Shown here one piece after another: positions 10,979 through 24,045 of a stretch of 54,663 nt of DNA. The translations under genes were made by a program, and so were the position numbers. The stretch is from Stenotrophomonas lacuserhaii. GTDB taxonomy: Bacteria > Pseudomonadota > Gammaproteobacteria > Xanthomonadales > Xanthomonadaceae. Under the pieces are notes generated by a model. That model was not told the DNA's origin. It saw only the letters and a list, made by a program, of their open reading frames with translations, and did not search any database. The stretch spans positions 1 through 54,663 of the forward strand of contig NZ_JACSQS010000022.1 of the NCBI RefSeq assembly GCF_014836545.1. The letters run 5' to 3'. How positions within the stretch are numbered: position 1 is the first letter of the stretch; the number at the start of each line of letters is the position of its first letter.

Positions 10979-11589
10979 GCGAACTTCGACCTCCATACAA
11001 GCCAGGCAACCAGGGCCACCACCATCGCGGTGGCGATCCAGCCCAGCGGTTCAATCCAGCGACGCAGCGCCGCCTCGGCGCGCGGTCCACCGATGCGGAT
11101 CACCGCGGCCAGCACGAACACGCGCTTGCCGCGACCGATCAGCATGCTCAGCAGATACTGCGGCATCGGTACGCCGACGATACCCGACGCCCATGTGAAG
11201 ACCTTCATCGGGATCGGCATGAAGCCGCCCAGCACCAGGAAGGTGAACACCGCCCACGGCGACTCGGCCATCTTGGCCTGCACGATCGCAATGCCGCGCT
11301 CGATGCCGGGCAGCATGCCCATCGTATCCAGCAGCGGCTTGACCGCCTCGAACGCGAAATGGCCCAGCGCGTAGCCGACCACCGCACCCACCATCGAACC
11401 GGACAGGCTGAGCGTGGCGAACCACCAGCCGCGCTTGGGCTGGGCCACGCACATCGGGGCCAGCATCACTTCCGGCATCACCGGGAAAATGATCGCTTCG
11501 ATGAAGCTCAGCACCGTCAGGTAGGTCGGTGCCCGCTCATGGTTGGCCCACTTCAATGCGCGCTCGTACAGCGGCCCGAAAATCTTCAT
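10975..11589 (-). CDS. YqaA/DedA-like (VTT domain) membrane protein
   Basis: This 204-aa multi-pass membrane protein is of the YqaA/SNARE-associated (VTT) group. The motif FIEAIIFPVMPEVMLAPM near the N-terminus is the family's glutamate-proline re-entrant segment, followed by GSMVGAVVGYALG, FLVLGGFMPIPMKVFTWASG and a final hydrophobic helix. Members are linked to membrane-lipid transport; a specific substrate cannot be read here. The start MKIFGPLYERALKW is preferred over 43 extra upstream residues of poor composition. It shares ATGA with the nlpD-like gene and follows pcm by 22 bp. Confidence 0.87.
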   Translation of the reverse strand: MKIFGPLYERALKWANHERAPTYLTVLSFIEAIIFPVMPEVMLAPMCVAQPKRGWWFATLSLSGSMVGAVVGYALGHFAFEAVKPLLDTMGMLPGIERGIAIVQAKMAESPWAVFTFLVLGGFMPIPMKVFTWASGIVGVPMPQYLLSMLIGRGKRVFVLAAVIRIGGPRAEAALRRWIEPLGWIATAMVVALVAWLVWRSKFA

Positions 11590-11611
11590 GAATGCCCTGC
11601 TCCGTGAAAAA

Positions 11612-12289
11612 TCAGTCCAGCATGCCAGACAGCAGCGGGACGAAGGTGACCGGCGCCAACACGGACTGCGTGATGCTGCCGTCAGGCAGGCGATCAAGCT
11701 GCACCAGCGACTGCGCACCCGGCCCGCCGACCGGCGCCACCAGCCGGCCGCCGGGGGCCAGCTGCTCGATCAATGCATCCACCAGCGCCGGCGCCGCGGC
11801 GGTGACCACGATGGCATCGTACGGCCCATGTTCGGGCCAGCCGACCCGGCCATCGTCGTGCTTGGTGCGGATGTTCATGGCCAGCGAGCGGAACCGCTTG
11901 CGCGCCTGCCGCAGCAGGTCGCCGATGCGTTCGACGGTGAACACCTCCAGGCCGACCGCGGCCAGTACGGCGGCCTGGTAACCGGAACCGGTACCCACTT
12001 CGAGCACGGTCTTCGGCGCAACCTGCAGGATCGCCTCGGTCATCCGCGCGACCACCCACGGCTGGGAAATCGTCTGGCCGTGGCCGATCGGCAGGGCGGT
12101 ATCTTCGTAGGCACGCGAGGCCAGCGCTTCATCGATGAAAAGATGGCGCGGCACCACGCGGATGGCATTGAGGGTGGCCTCATCGACGATGCCGGCTTCG
12201 CGCAGGCGCTCGACCAGGCGATCGCGCACGCGCTGGGAGGTCATGCCGATGCCTACCGCTTCGGGCTGCAGTCGCAGGCGCGCGGTCAT
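11612..12289 (-). CDS. pcm: Protein-L-isoaspartate O-methyltransferase
   Basis: PCMT repairs isoaspartyl residues in ageing proteins using SAM. The 225-aa protein has [31 protein letters not shown], the class hallmark, then SAM motif [28 protein letters not shown] and [12 protein letters not shown]. Its ATG overlaps the surE stop (ATGA), so the start is well supported. The surE-pcm coupling is conserved in proteobacteria and both act in stationary-phase stress survival. Confidence 0.95.
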   Translation of the reverse strand: MTARLRLQPEAVGIGMTSQRVRDRLVERLREAGIVDEATLNAIRVVPRHLFIDEALASRAYEDTALPIGHGQTISQPWVVARMTEAILQVAPKTVLEVGTGSGYQAAVLAAVGLEVFTVERIGDLLRQARKRFRSLAMNIRTKHDDGRVGWPEHGPYDAIVVTAAAPALVDALIEQLAPGGRLVAPVGGPGAQSLVQLDRLPDGSITQSVLAPVTFVPLLSGMLD

Positions 12290-13065
12290 GCCGGGCGGCC
12301 CAGTGCGGCGCTCAGCCCGCCGACCCAGCTGGCGACTTTTTCCAGCGCCTGGTAGCGCGTCAGGTCGACCTGGATCGGGGTGATGGAAATAAAGCCGGTG
12401 CGCACCGCATGGAAATCCGTGCCCGGGCCGGAATCCTGCTCGCGCCCTGCCGGGCCGATCCAGTAGACCGCATTGCCGCGCGGGTCCTTCTGGGCGATGC
12501 AGCCCTCGGCGCGGTGGCGGTTGCCCAGCCGGGTCACTTCGAAGCCCTTGACCTCGCTCCACGGCAGGTCCGGCACGTTGACGTTGAGGATCGTGTCGGC
12601 CGGCAGCGGATCGGCTTTCAGCTGCGCCACGATCTCCACCGCCGCGCGCGCGGCGGTCTGGAAATGCTTCGGCTCATGGTTGTGGCTGACCAGCGACATG
12701 GCGACCGCAGGCAGGCCCAGATGCCGCCCTTCCATCGCCGCCGAGACGGTGCCCGAATAGATCACGTCGTCGCCCAGATTGGCCACGTTGTTGATGCCCG
12801 ACACGACGATGTCCGGCTCCTGGTCCAGCAATCCGGTCAACGCCAGGTGCACGCAGTCGGTCGGGGTGCCGGCGACGGAGACGGTGTGGTGATCCAGGCG
12901 CTTGAGGCGGATCGGCAGGTCCAGGGTCAGCGAGTTGCTGGCGCCGGACCTGTCCCGGTCAGGAGCGACCACGGTGACCTCATGCCCGGCCTGGCGCAGG
13001 ACCGCCGCCAGCATGGCGATGCCCGGGGCATCGACACCATCGTCATTGCTGACCAGGACCCGCAT
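12286..13065 (-). CDS. surE: 5'/3'-nucleotidase SurE
   Basis: SurE is a metal-dependent nucleoside monophosphatase. The start [16 protein letters not shown] places the metal-binding Asp pair at residues 8-9; further motifs are [25 protein letters not shown] and [27 protein letters not shown]. The length of 259 aa matches the family. The frame is open further upstream, and an ATG at 13119 would add 18 residues; the chosen start gives the canonical N-terminus although its ribosome-binding site is weak. pcm overlaps its end. Confidence 0.94.
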   Translation of the reverse strand: MRVLVSNDDGVDAPGIAMLAAVLRQAGHEVTVVAPDRDRSGASNSLTLDLPIRLKRLDHHTVSVAGTPTDCVHLALTGLLDQEPDIVVSGINNVANLGDDVIYSGTVSAAMEGRHLGLPAVAMSLVSHNHEPKHFQTAARAAVEIVAQLKADPLPADTILNVNVPDLPWSEVKGFEVTRLGNRHRAEGCIAQKDPRGNAVYWIGPAGREQDSGPGTDFHAVRTGFISITPIQVDLTRYQALEKVASWVGGLSAALGRPA

Positions 13066-13260
13066 CTGGGTTTTCACCACTTCATCGTTCAAGACTTCGC
13101 TTCCAATCACTGCTGACATGGACGTGGTCACGGCGCTCCCCCGGCGGCGGCGACCTCGCAGGTGCGTCTTGTATTGTGCCGCATGCGGCTCGCAGGGCCT
13201 ACCCTGCCATGGGTCATTGGGCATCCTCATGACGGTGGCGGCATGCGTTAACCTGTCGGC

Positions 13261-13797
13261 ATGTCGCATCCGCATGACGAAGATCCCGCCGAACTGTTCC
13301 GGTCAGCCATCGGGCAGGTTACCCCGCTGCGCAAAGGAAGCGGCCCGGCCCCGGCTGGCCCCAAGCCGCGCCCGCGTGCCCGGATGGCCGAACGTGATGA
13401 ACAGGAAGCGCTGGGAGAGTTCGCCCGGCTGCTGCGCGACGGTGCTCCGCTGGATGCCGGTGATGCCCTCAGCTACCGCCGCGACAACCTGCCCCCACGC
13501 ATGTTCCAGCGGCTGAAGAAGGGCCAGTATTCGGTGCAGGACGAACTGGACCTGCATGGCGCCACGGCGGCCCAGGCCGAACAGCTGCTGCGCCAGTTCC
13601 TGCTGGAGGCGCACGACCACGAACATGGCTGCGTGCGCATCATCCATGGCAAGGGCCTGCAGTCCGATGGCGGTGCGCCGGTGCTGAAGAACCTGGTCGA
13701 CCGCCACCTGCGCCTGCGCAACGACGTGCTGGCCTTCCACTCCGCGCCCACCGCACAGGGCGGCACCGGCGCCGTGCTGGTGCTGCTGGCGAGATAG
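13261..13797 (+). CDS. Smr-domain protein (SmrB/YfcN-like endonuclease)
   Basis: This 178-aa protein has a basic, Pro-rich N-terminal half and a C-terminal Smr domain (about 95-178). The domain begins with [21 protein letters not shown] and continues with [15 protein letters not shown] and [18 protein letters not shown]. The DLHG and HGKG motifs are those of nuclease-active Smr proteins. E. coli SmrB, of nearly equal length, cuts mRNA at collided ribosomes, so a ribosome-rescue role is likely by family resemblance. It is divergent from surE with a 195-bp gap. Confidence 0.88.
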   Translation: MSHPHDEDPAELFRSAIGQVTPLRKGSGPAPAGPKPRPRARMAERDEQEALGEFARLLRDGAPLDAGDALSYRRDNLPPRMFQRLKKGQYSVQDELDLHGATAAQAEQLLRQFLLEAHDHEHGCVRIIHGKGLQSDGGAPVLKNLVDRHLRLRNDVLAFHSAPTAQGGTGAVLVLLAR

Positions 13798-14029
13798 CTG
13801 CCGCTTTCGGCCGGCCCAGGCCCTGGGTGATAAGCCAACGGCATCGAATAGATCGACGCTTTAGGTGGGCTGCGGCCGTCTTCAGCCCAACGACGCCACC
13901 CTTTGACGTTACAGACTCGCATACGAGTGGCCGCCAACGACGTCACGTTTCAGCCCCGATCCAACGCCTTCAATGGCGATGCCCGTCAAGCACGTCCCCG
14001 ACGGGCTTCTTACCACTGGAGAATTGCCA

Positions 14030-14332
14030 ATGAACACGTTCGCCTACGCTTCACTGTTCGCCTGCCTTCTGGCAAGCACTACCGCATCGGGCCAGGACAT
14101 CGACGCTGTGACGATGTTGGCACGTACCACCCCGCAGCAATGCCATAACGCCTTCAACGCGTCATCCGCCGCGAGCAGCTGCAGGAATGCCAGGATGGAA
14201 GTCTGGGATCAGACCAACTGCACGATCTACGTGGATTGCCTGCGCAACGACGGCAAGACCACCGGGAATCGCAGAACGGTGCCACTCCCGCAGGTGTCTT
14301 CACTACGCAACTGTGACGGCCTGCTCTGCTGA
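14030..14332 (+). CDS. Small secreted Cys-rich protein, unknown
   Basis: This 100-aa protein has a signal peptide (MNTFAYASLFACLLASTTASG) and a mature part of about 78 residues with six cysteines, consistent with three disulfides in the periplasm or outside the cell. Between the cysteines lie polar segments (CTIYVDCLRNDGKTTGN), and a Cys is the last residue. GGAG lies 8 bases before the ATG, which decides this start over an upstream ATG. I recognise no family. The 232 bp upstream show no gene, and a hairpin terminator follows directly. Confidence 0.7.
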   Translation: MNTFAYASLFACLLASTTASGQDIDAVTMLARTTPQQCHNAFNASSAASSCRNARMEVWDQTNCTIYVDCLRNDGKTTGNRRTVPLPQVSSLRNCDGLLC

Positions 14333-14344
14333 GAGCATGCAAAA

Positions 14345-14364
14345 GGCGGGGTGCTGGCCCCGCC
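14345..14364. terminator. Hairpin terminator between the secreted-protein gene and truD
   Basis: The stem GGCGGGG/CCCCGCC has a 6-base loop. On the minus strand it is followed by TTTTGC, so it best serves truD, 10 bp from that gene's stop, while also lying just after the convergent plus-strand gene. Confidence 0.7.
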
Positions 14365-14373
14365 TCCTCTCTG

Positions 14374-15402
14374 TCACGAAGCGTCGGTCACCGGCCCGAG
14401 TTCGTGCAGCACGGCGGTAGCGTAGCAACCCGGCGGCAGCGCGAAGGACAGTTCCAGCACGCCGTCCTGCAGCCATTGGTGCTGCAGCAGCGCCGGGCGC
14501 AGGCGCAGCGAACGGCGCTCGTGCTTCAGGCCTTCGGCTTCCAGCCCGGCACGCAGCGCCTGCGACTGCTCATCGTCGATCGCAGCCAGCTCCAGCGCAC
14601 GCGCGGCATCGCTGCTGCGCAGGTCGCCGACGCCCCACAACGGGCCGCTGGGATGGATGTCGAAACGGGCCAGACGTTCAGCCAGCACCTCGCTCCACGG
14701 CTCGGGACCGAACACGCTGCGGCTGCCATCCAGCATCCAGACCTCGCCGTCGATCGGCTGGTCCCAGCTGCCCTGCTCCACGCGGGCGCCGAGCACACGG
14801 TTGAACAGGGCCGAACGGGCGGCCGACAGCAGCAGCGAACGCTGGTCCTTGCGCATGCGGCGGCCGCCGAACATCGCCAGCGCGGCGGGTACGTTGCCAC
14901 CGTCGCGGCCGAAGCGCTGCTCACCGAACCAGTTGGGAATGCCGCGTTCGGCGATCTGCTGCAGGCGTGCGTCGATCGCTGCGGCATCACCGTGCACTTC
15001 GCGCAGCACCAGCTTGAAGCGGTTGCCGGCCAGCGCCCCGCGCTGCAGCTTGCGGTTGTGCCAGGTCGAGGACACCACCTCCACGTCGTCGCTGGCCAGC
15101 AGGGCCAGATCCGGCGCCACGCGCTTGGGCAGGTGCACGCTGAAGCGCTGGGTGGTGACCGCGTGCCGATCCTTCATGCCAGCGAAGCTCACCGCCATCT
15201 CCGGCAGGCCGGCCCACTGCGCCAGCAGCTTGGCCACGTGCACCGTATTGGCGCCGCGCTTGCGGATCTCCAGCAGCAGGTGTTCGCCTTCGCCGGTGGC
15301 TTCGAAGGACGGCAGCTCGTCGACCTGGAAATCATCGGGCGTGCTACGGATCAGCGCACCTGCGAACAGTGGCTCACCAAAGGCCAGCGGCAACGGCATC
15401 AT
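14374..15402 (-). CDS. truD: tRNA pseudouridine(13) synthase TruD
   Basis: TruD converts U13 of tRNA-Glu to pseudouridine. The catalytic Asp is Asp78 in [12 protein letters not shown], and further family motifs are [15 protein letters not shown] at the N-terminus, GNRFKLVLR and [14 protein letters not shown]. The length is 342 aa. The start is one of two adjacent ATGs; the first overlaps the ispF stop (ATGA). The ispD-ispF-truD-surE series is the common gammaproteobacterial order, here interrupted by two plus-strand genes before surE. Confidence 0.95.
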   Translation of the reverse strand: MMPLPLAFGEPLFAGALIRSTPDDFQVDELPSFEATGEGEHLLLEIRKRGANTVHVAKLLAQWAGLPEMAVSFAGMKDRHAVTTQRFSVHLPKRVAPDLALLASDDVEVVSSTWHNRKLQRGALAGNRFKLVLREVHGDAAAIDARLQQIAERGIPNWFGEQRFGRDGGNVPAALAMFGGRRMRKDQRSLLLSAARSALFNRVLGARVEQGSWDQPIDGEVWMLDGSRSVFGPEPWSEVLAERLARFDIHPSGPLWGVGDLRSSDAARALELAAIDDEQSQALRAGLEAEGLKHERRSLRLRPALLQHQWLQDGVLELSFALPPGCYATAVLHELGPVTDAS

Positions 15403-15896
15403 GCCGCCACCAGCAGCACGATGGCCTGCGCGGCAATGCCTTCCTCGCGGCCGGTGAAGCCCAGCTTCTCCGAGGTGGTCGCCTTGATGCTGACCGCCTC
15501 GACCGGAAGCTGCAGCAGCTCGGCGATGCGCTCGCGCATGGCTGCGGCATGCGGCCCGACCTTGGGACGTTCGCAGATCACGGTGATGTCGGTGTTGCCG
15601 ACCTGCCAGCCACGCGAGCGCAGCAACACGTCGCAGTGGAGAAGGAAATCGCTGCTGTCGGCATCCTTCCAGCGGTCATCGCTGGGCGGGAAATGCTGGC
15701 CGATATCGCCCAGCGCCAGCGCACCGAGCATGGCATCGCACAGCGCGTGCAGGATCACATCGCCGTCGCTGTGCGCCAGCACGCCGGCGGTATGCGCAAC
15801 GCGCACTCCCCCCAACATGATGTGGTCGCCCGGGCCGAAGGCATGGACGTCGTAACCCTGGCCAATGCGGACAGGCGGGAAAGGAAGCGTGGTCAT
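15399..15896 (-). CDS. ispF: 2-C-methyl-D-erythritol 2,4-cyclodiphosphate synthase
   Basis: IspF makes the cyclic diphosphate intermediate of the MEP isoprenoid pathway. The 165-aa protein has [12 protein letters not shown] with the zinc ligands Asp15 and His17, the signature [20 protein letters not shown] and [10 protein letters not shown], and the C-terminal [20 protein letters not shown]. The start [12 protein letters not shown] gives the family length. It overlaps truD and lies 34 bp after ispD, so the two MEP steps are co-expressed. Confidence 0.97.
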   Translation of the reverse strand: MTTLPFPPVRIGQGYDVHAFGPGDHIMLGGVRVAHTAGVLAHSDGDVILHALCDAMLGALALGDIGQHFPPSDDRWKDADSSDFLLHCDVLLRSRGWQVGNTDITVICERPKVGPHAAAMRERIAELLQLPVEAVSIKATTSEKLGFTGREEGIAAQAIVLLVAA

Positions 15897-15930
15897 CGGA
15901 ACAGCCTTTGCTATGCAGCGCGCGCGCCGG

Positions 15931-16629
15931 TCATTCGGCGCGACGGGAAAGTACGAATTCGAAGCGATCCAGGTCCGCGGGCGTGGTGACCTTGAAGTTG
16001 TCCTCGCTGCCTTCCACAAGCACTGGACGCTGGCCTTGGCATTCCATGGCCATGGCATCGTCGGTGACCTCGATGCCAGCGGCAGCCGCCTCGGTCAGTG
16101 CCCGCGCCAACTGGTGGCGACGGAACAGCTGCGGGGTCAGTGCCCGCCACAGCCGCGCGCGCGGCTCGGTGCCATCGATGCCGCCATCGTCGCCGGCGCG
16201 TTTCAACGTGTCGCGCACCGGGGCGGCCAGGATCGCTCCCACCGGATCAGCGCGCCCCACTTCCAGCAGCCGGCTGAGATCGGCCAGCGCCAGGTTGGGC
16301 CGCGCCGCGTCATGCACCAGCACGAACTCATCGGCGCGCACGCTGTCGGGCAAGGCGAGCAGCCCGGCCAGCACCGACGCCGCCCGCGTCTCGCCGCCGT
16401 GGCAGGTCAGGACGGGCTTGCCGGACCATTCGGTCCAGCCCGGCCAATCCGCATCGTCGGCACTGATCACCACCATCGCACCGGCCACCGCAGGGTGCAC
16501 CAGCAGGGCATCCAGGGTGTGGGCCAGCAGGGTCCGGCCGCCTGCCTGCAGGTACTGCTTCGGCACCGGAGCACCGAAACGACTGCCACGACCGGCAGCG
16601 GGCACGATCACCCAGATCGCCGCGCTCAT
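15931..16629 (-). CDS. ispD: 2-C-methyl-D-erythritol 4-phosphate cytidylyltransferase
   Basis: IspD attaches CMP to methylerythritol phosphate. The 232-aa protein starts with the nucleotidyltransferase loop [18 protein letters not shown] and has [11 protein letters not shown] and the C-terminal ITDDAM-like motif ([11 protein letters not shown]), plus [10 protein letters not shown]. Its ATG overlaps the ftsB stop by four bases. The eno-ftsB-ispD-ispF order is typical of gammaproteobacteria. Confidence 0.96.
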   Translation of the reverse strand: MSAAIWVIVPAAGRGSRFGAPVPKQYLQAGGRTLLAHTLDALLVHPAVAGAMVVISADDADWPGWTEWSGKPVLTCHGGETRAASVLAGLLALPDSVRADEFVLVHDAARPNLALADLSRLLEVGRADPVGAILAAPVRDTLKRAGDDGGIDGTEPRARLWRALTPQLFRRHQLARALTEAAAAGIEVTDDAMAMECQGQRPVLVEGSEDNFKVTTPADLDRFEFVLSRRAE

Positions 16630-16976
16630 GGCACGTCGGCCGGGTGATCGGCCGGCGTCGGCGCGGCCACAGGGGCACGCACCGGGGCCACCGGCGCATC
16701 TTCGACCACGCGGTAGAACTTCTCGCCGGGCTTGATCATGCCCAGCTCGCTGCGCGCGCGCTCTTCAATGGCCGCCTGTCCTTCCTTCAGATCCTGGACT
16801 TCGGCAGCCAGCGCATCATTGCGCTGCTGCAGGCCATCGTTGTCACGGTTCTGGTGCTCGACCTGGGCTTCCAGGGTCATCACTTCGCCTGAATTGCCCG
16901 GGCCGAACCAGAAACGGTACTGCAACCATGCCAGCAGCAGGGCCAAGGCCAACAGCGCCCACCGCCAGTTGCGCAT
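16626..16976 (-). CDS. ftsB: Cell division protein FtsB
   Basis: FtsB is a bitopic septal protein forming the FtsQLB complex that activates septal wall synthesis. The 116-aa product has a short cytoplasmic N-terminus, one TM helix ([15 protein letters not shown]) and a coiled coil (about 33-75) with alternating Leu and Asn/Gln. [19 protein letters not shown] is the family signature. The tail is Pro/Ala-rich, somewhat longer than in E. coli. It lies 4 bp after eno and overlaps ispD. Confidence 0.94.
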   Translation of the reverse strand: MRNWRWALLALALLLAWLQYRFWFGPGNSGEVMTLEAQVEHQNRDNDGLQQRNDALAAEVQDLKEGQAAIEERARSELGMIKPGEKFYRVVEDAPVAPVRAPVAAPTPADHPADVP

Positions 16977-16980
16977 GGGA

Positions 16981-18399
<1,419 letters not shown>

Positions 18400-18753
18400 C
18401 TAGAACAGGCGCGGCAACAGCAGGCAGGCCACCAGCAGGGCCAGCAGCGCGAGCGCTGCGATGCCTGCGGCCGGCCGTTGCGGCAGGCGCAGCGACAGCA
18501 CGGTGGCCACCAGGCAGCCGAGCGTGACCAGCGCGCCGATGGAAAGTGTGATCAGCAGGGGAATGCGGGTCGCCCGCAGGGCATGGTCGCCATCGCCGGG
18601 CATGCCGACACTGGCGAGCACCAGGAAGGCCAGCATGAACACGCTGGCCCAAGCCGCCAGAGACAGGCCAAGGGCCGTCCAGCCCCATGGCCAGTGGCGC
18701 CACTGCCGCCGCTGGCGGCGCGCATCCAGCGCCGCCCACGGATCAAGACTCAT
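18400..18753 (-). CDS. Small integral membrane protein, unknown
   Basis: This 117-aa protein has an Arg/Trp-rich N-terminus ([17 protein letters not shown]) and three hydrophobic helices (about 23-48, 64-85 and 95-115). Nothing suggests an enzyme. Its ATG overlaps the kdsA stop (ATGA), and it is followed by eno, so it is transcribed with kdsA. Proteins of this kind are common between kdsA and eno in Xanthomonadaceae as far as I know; no function is assigned. Confidence 0.75.
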   Translation of the reverse strand: MSLDPWAALDARRQRRQWRHWPWGWTALGLSLAAWASVFMLAFLVLASVGMPGDGDHALRATRIPLLITLSIGALVTLGCLVATVLSLRLPQRPAAGIAALALLALLVACLLLPRLF

Positions 18754-19580
18754 GCGAAGCGCGAGAAACCGTGCTTCTTGGTCACCGCATCGAGCTCCAT
18801 CAGGGTCTCCAGCAGTTCTTCCATCCGATCCAGCGGCCAGGCATTGGGGCCATCGGACAGCGCCTTGGACGGGTCCGGATGGGTTTCGGCAAACAGGCCG
18901 GACACACCGACCGCGACCGCGGCACGCGACAGCACCGGCACGAATTCGCGCTGGCCACCGGAGCTGGTGCCCTGCCCGCCCGGCAGCTGCACCGAATGGG
19001 TGGCATCGAACACCACCGGGCAGCCGGTATCGCGCATCACCGACAGCGAGCGCATGTCGCTGACCAGGTTGTTGTAGCCGAAGCTGGCGCCGCGCTCGCA
19101 GACCATGATCTGCTCGTTGCCGGTCGCCTTGGCCTTCTCAACCACCGGCTTCATGTCCCACGGGGACAGGAACTGGCCCTTCTTGATGTTCACCGGCTTG
19201 CCGGCGGCACAGACCTTGGTGATGAAATCGGTCTGCCGGACCAGGAACGCAGGCGTCTGCAGCACATCGACCACCGAGGCCACTTCGTCCATCGGGGTGT
19301 ATTCATGCACGTCGGTCAGCACCGGCACGCCGATCTGCTTCTTCACTTCGGCCAGTACCTTCAGGCCTTCCTCCAGGCCCGGGCCACGGAAGGCGGTACC
19401 GGAAGTGCGGTTGGCCTTGTCGAAGCTGGACTTGAAGATGAAATTCACCCCGAGCCGGCCGGTGATTTCCTTCAGGCGGCCAGCGACGTCGAGCTGCAGC
19501 TGCATCGACTCGATCACGCAGGGGCCGGCGATCAGGAACAGGGGCTGGTCCAGCCCGACCTCGAATCCACACAGTTTCAT
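18750..19580 (-). CDS. kdsA: 3-deoxy-8-phosphooctulonate synthase (metal-type)
   Basis: KdsA condenses phosphoenolpyruvate with arabinose 5-phosphate to make Kdo-8-phosphate for lipopolysaccharide. The 276-aa TIM barrel shows [44 protein letters not shown] and [12 protein letters not shown]. The Cys in AGPCVIES (Asn in E. coli) and the SPWD and SVQLPGG forms are those of the metal-dependent, Aquifex-like class. It lies 93 bp after pyrG, the widespread pyrG-kdsA-eno order. Confidence 0.96.
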   Translation of the reverse strand: MKLCGFEVGLDQPLFLIAGPCVIESMQLQLDVAGRLKEITGRLGVNFIFKSSFDKANRTSGTAFRGPGLEEGLKVLAEVKKQIGVPVLTDVHEYTPMDEVASVVDVLQTPAFLVRQTDFITKVCAAGKPVNIKKGQFLSPWDMKPVVEKAKATGNEQIMVCERGASFGYNNLVSDMRSLSVMRDTGCPVVFDATHSVQLPGGQGTSSGGQREFVPVLSRAAVAVGVSGLFAETHPDPSKALSDGPNAWPLDRMEELLETLMELDAVTKKHGFSRFA

Positions 19581-19673
19581 GGCGTTTCCTTGTTGTGGCG
19601 CGGCGCCGGCACGGGCCGGCAGGCATCAGGGGTTCAAGCGCGGAACATGGGGGCTGCACGCCCCCACTGCAAG

Positions 19674-21928
<2,255 letters not shown>

Positions 21929-22092
21929 GGAGTCCTCCTCGCGGTAACGACCCTGAACATCGGGGCGCTGGGGTCGATTTCCCAGCTGCGGCCATTTTAG
22001 CGCCGCCGCTGGCCCGGCAGATGAACCGCAGGCGTGCAAAATCCCTGCCCAGACCGCACACTTGCGCGTCGCTCCAACGCTTTGAAACATAG

Positions 22093-23982
22093 ATGAACAC
22101 CCGCTATAACGCCGCCGATATCGAAGTCCTGTCCGGCCTTGACCCGGTCAAGCGCCGCCCCGGCATGTACACCGACACCACCCGCCCGAACCACCTGGCG
22201 CAGGAAGTGATCGACAACTCGGTGGACGAAGCGCTGGCCGGCCACGCGCGCTCCATCGAGATCACGCTGTACAAGGACGGCAGCGTGGAAGTCAGCGATG
22301 ACGGCCGTGGCATGCCGGTGGACATCCACCCGGAAGAGAAGATCCCCGGCGTGGAACTGATCCTGACCCGCCTGCACGCGGGCGGCAAGTTCAACAACAA
22401 CAACTACACCTTCTCCGGCGGCCTGCATGGCGTGGGCGTGAGCGTGGTCAACGCGCTGTCCACCCTGGTGGAACTGCATATCAAGCGCGAAGGCGCCGAG
22501 CACCGCATCACCTTCCGCAACGGCGATCTGGCCTCGCCGCTGGAAGTGGTCGGCAGCGTGGGCAAGAAGAACACCGGCACCCGCCTGCGCTTCTGGCCGG
22601 ATCCGAAGTACTTCGATACGCCCAAATTCGCGGTGCGCGCGCTCAAGCACCTGCTGCGCGCCAAGGCCGTGCTGTGCCCGGGCCTGACCGTGAAGCTGAC
22701 CGACGAGGCGACCGGTGAGGTCGATACCTGGCATTACGAAGACGGCCTCCGCGACTACCTGAAGCTGGAACTCGGCGAGCGCGAGATGCTGCCGGGCAAT
22801 CTGTTCGTCGGCCACGTCAAGAAGGAAAGCGAGATCGCCGACTGGGCCGTGGCGTGGATGCCCGAAGGCGAGCTGGTGCAGGAAAGCTACGTCAACCTGA
22901 TCCCCACCGCCCAGCACGGCACCCACGTCAACGGCCTGCGTACCGGCCTGACCGAGGCGTTGCGCGAGTTCTGCGACTTCCGCAACCTGCTGCCACGCGG
23001 CGTCAAGCTGGCGCCGGAAGATGTCTGGGACCGGGTCGCCTTCGTGCTGTCGATCAAGATGACCGACCCGCAGTTCAGCGGCCAGACCAAGGAACGCCTG
23101 TCCTCGCGGCAGGCCGCCGGCTTCGTCGAAGGCGCCGCCCATGATGCCTTCAGCCTGCTGCTGAACCAGAACGTGGAGATCGGCGAGCGCATCGCCCAGC
23201 TGGCCATCGAACGCGCCAGCGCGCGCCTGAAGACCGAAAAGCTGGTGGTGCGCAAGAAGGTCACCCAGGGCCCGGCCCTGCCCGGCAAGCTGGCCGACTG
23301 CATCAGCCAGGACCTGTCCCGCACCGAGCTGTTCCTGGTGGAAGGTGACTCGGCCGGCGGCAGCGCCAAGCAGGCCCGCGACAAGGATTTCCAGGCCATC
23401 ATGCCGCTGCGCGGCAAGATCCTGAACACCTGGGAGGTCTCCTCCAACAGCGTGCTGGCCTCCGAAGAAGTGCACAACCTGGCCATCGCCATCGGTTGCG
23501 ATCCGGGCAAGGAAGACATCAGTGGCCTGCGCTACGGCAAGGTCGTCATCCTGGCCGACGCCGACTCCGACGGCCTGCACATCGCCACCCTGCTCACCGC
23601 GCTGTTCCTGAAGCATTTCCCGGCGCTGGTCGATGCCGGCCACGTGTTCGTGGCGATGCCGCCGCTGTTCCGCATCGACGTGGGCAAGCAGGTGTTCTAC
23701 GCGCTGGATGAGGAAGAAAAGCGCACCATGCTGGACAAGATCGAGCGCGAGAAGATCAAGGGTGCGATCAGCGTGACCCGCTTCAAGGGCCTGGGCGAAA
23801 TGAACCCGCCGCAGCTGCGTGAATCGACCATCCATCCCGATACGCGCCGTCTGGTGCAGCTGACCATCGATGATGGCGAGCAGACCCATTCGCTGATGGA
23901 CATGCTGCTGGCGAAGAAGCGTGCATCGGATCGGAAGGGGTGGTTGGAGACCAAGGGCGACCTGGCCTCGCTTGAAGCCTGA
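22093..23982 (+). CDS. parE: DNA topoisomerase IV subunit B
   Basis: ParE is the ATPase subunit of topoisomerase IV, which decatenates daughter chromosomes. In 629 aa it has the GHKL ATPase motifs (VIDNSVDEALAG, DDGRGMPVDIH, GGLHGVGVSVVNAL), the transducer domain and the TOPRIM domain (LFLVEGDSAGGSA and DADSDGLHI). The C-terminal signature is FKGLGEMNPPQL. Length and the KRRPGMYTDT motif identify ParE rather than GyrB. Upstream lies a divergent small gene and downstream a strong bidirectional terminator. Confidence 0.97.
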   Translation: MNTRYNAADIEVLSGLDPVKRRPGMYTDTTRPNHLAQEVIDNSVDEALAGHARSIEITLYKDGSVEVSDDGRGMPVDIHPEEKIPGVELILTRLHAGGKFNNNNYTFSGGLHGVGVSVVNALSTLVELHIKREGAEHRITFRNGDLASPLEVVGSVGKKNTGTRLRFWPDPKYFDTPKFAVRALKHLLRAKAVLCPGLTVKLTDEATGEVDTWHYEDGLRDYLKLELGEREMLPGNLFVGHVKKESEIADWAVAWMPEGELVQESYVNLIPTAQHGTHVNGLRTGLTEALREFCDFRNLLPRGVKLAPEDVWDRVAFVLSIKMTDPQFSGQTKERLSSRQAAGFVEGAAHDAFSLLLNQNVEIGERIAQLAIERASARLKTEKLVVRKKVTQGPALPGKLADCISQDLSRTELFLVEGDSAGGSAKQARDKDFQAIMPLRGKILNTWEVSSNSVLASEEVHNLAIAIGCDPGKEDISGLRYGKVVILADADSDGLHIATLLTALFLKHFPALVDAGHVFVAMPPLFRIDVGKQVFYALDEEEKRTMLDKIEREKIKGAISVTRFKGLGEMNPPQLRESTIHPDTRRLVQLTIDDGEQTHSLMDMLLAKKRASDRKGWLETKGDLASLEA

Positions 23983-23987
23983 CCAAC

Positions 23988-24021
23988 AAAAAACGCCGGC
24001 CTTGAGGGCCGGCGTTTTTTT
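23988..24021. terminator. Bidirectional terminator between parE and pit
   Basis: A perfect CGCCGGCC...GGCCGGCG stem is flanked by AAAAAA on the left and TTTTTTT on the right, between convergent genes. Confidence 0.9.
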
Positions 24022-24045
24022 GTGCCGATGCGCGGCGTCGGGCGG

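Noticed and set aside
21997..23889. 630-codon minus-strand open frame opposite parE
   Set aside because: It is the mirror frame of parE with no motifs.
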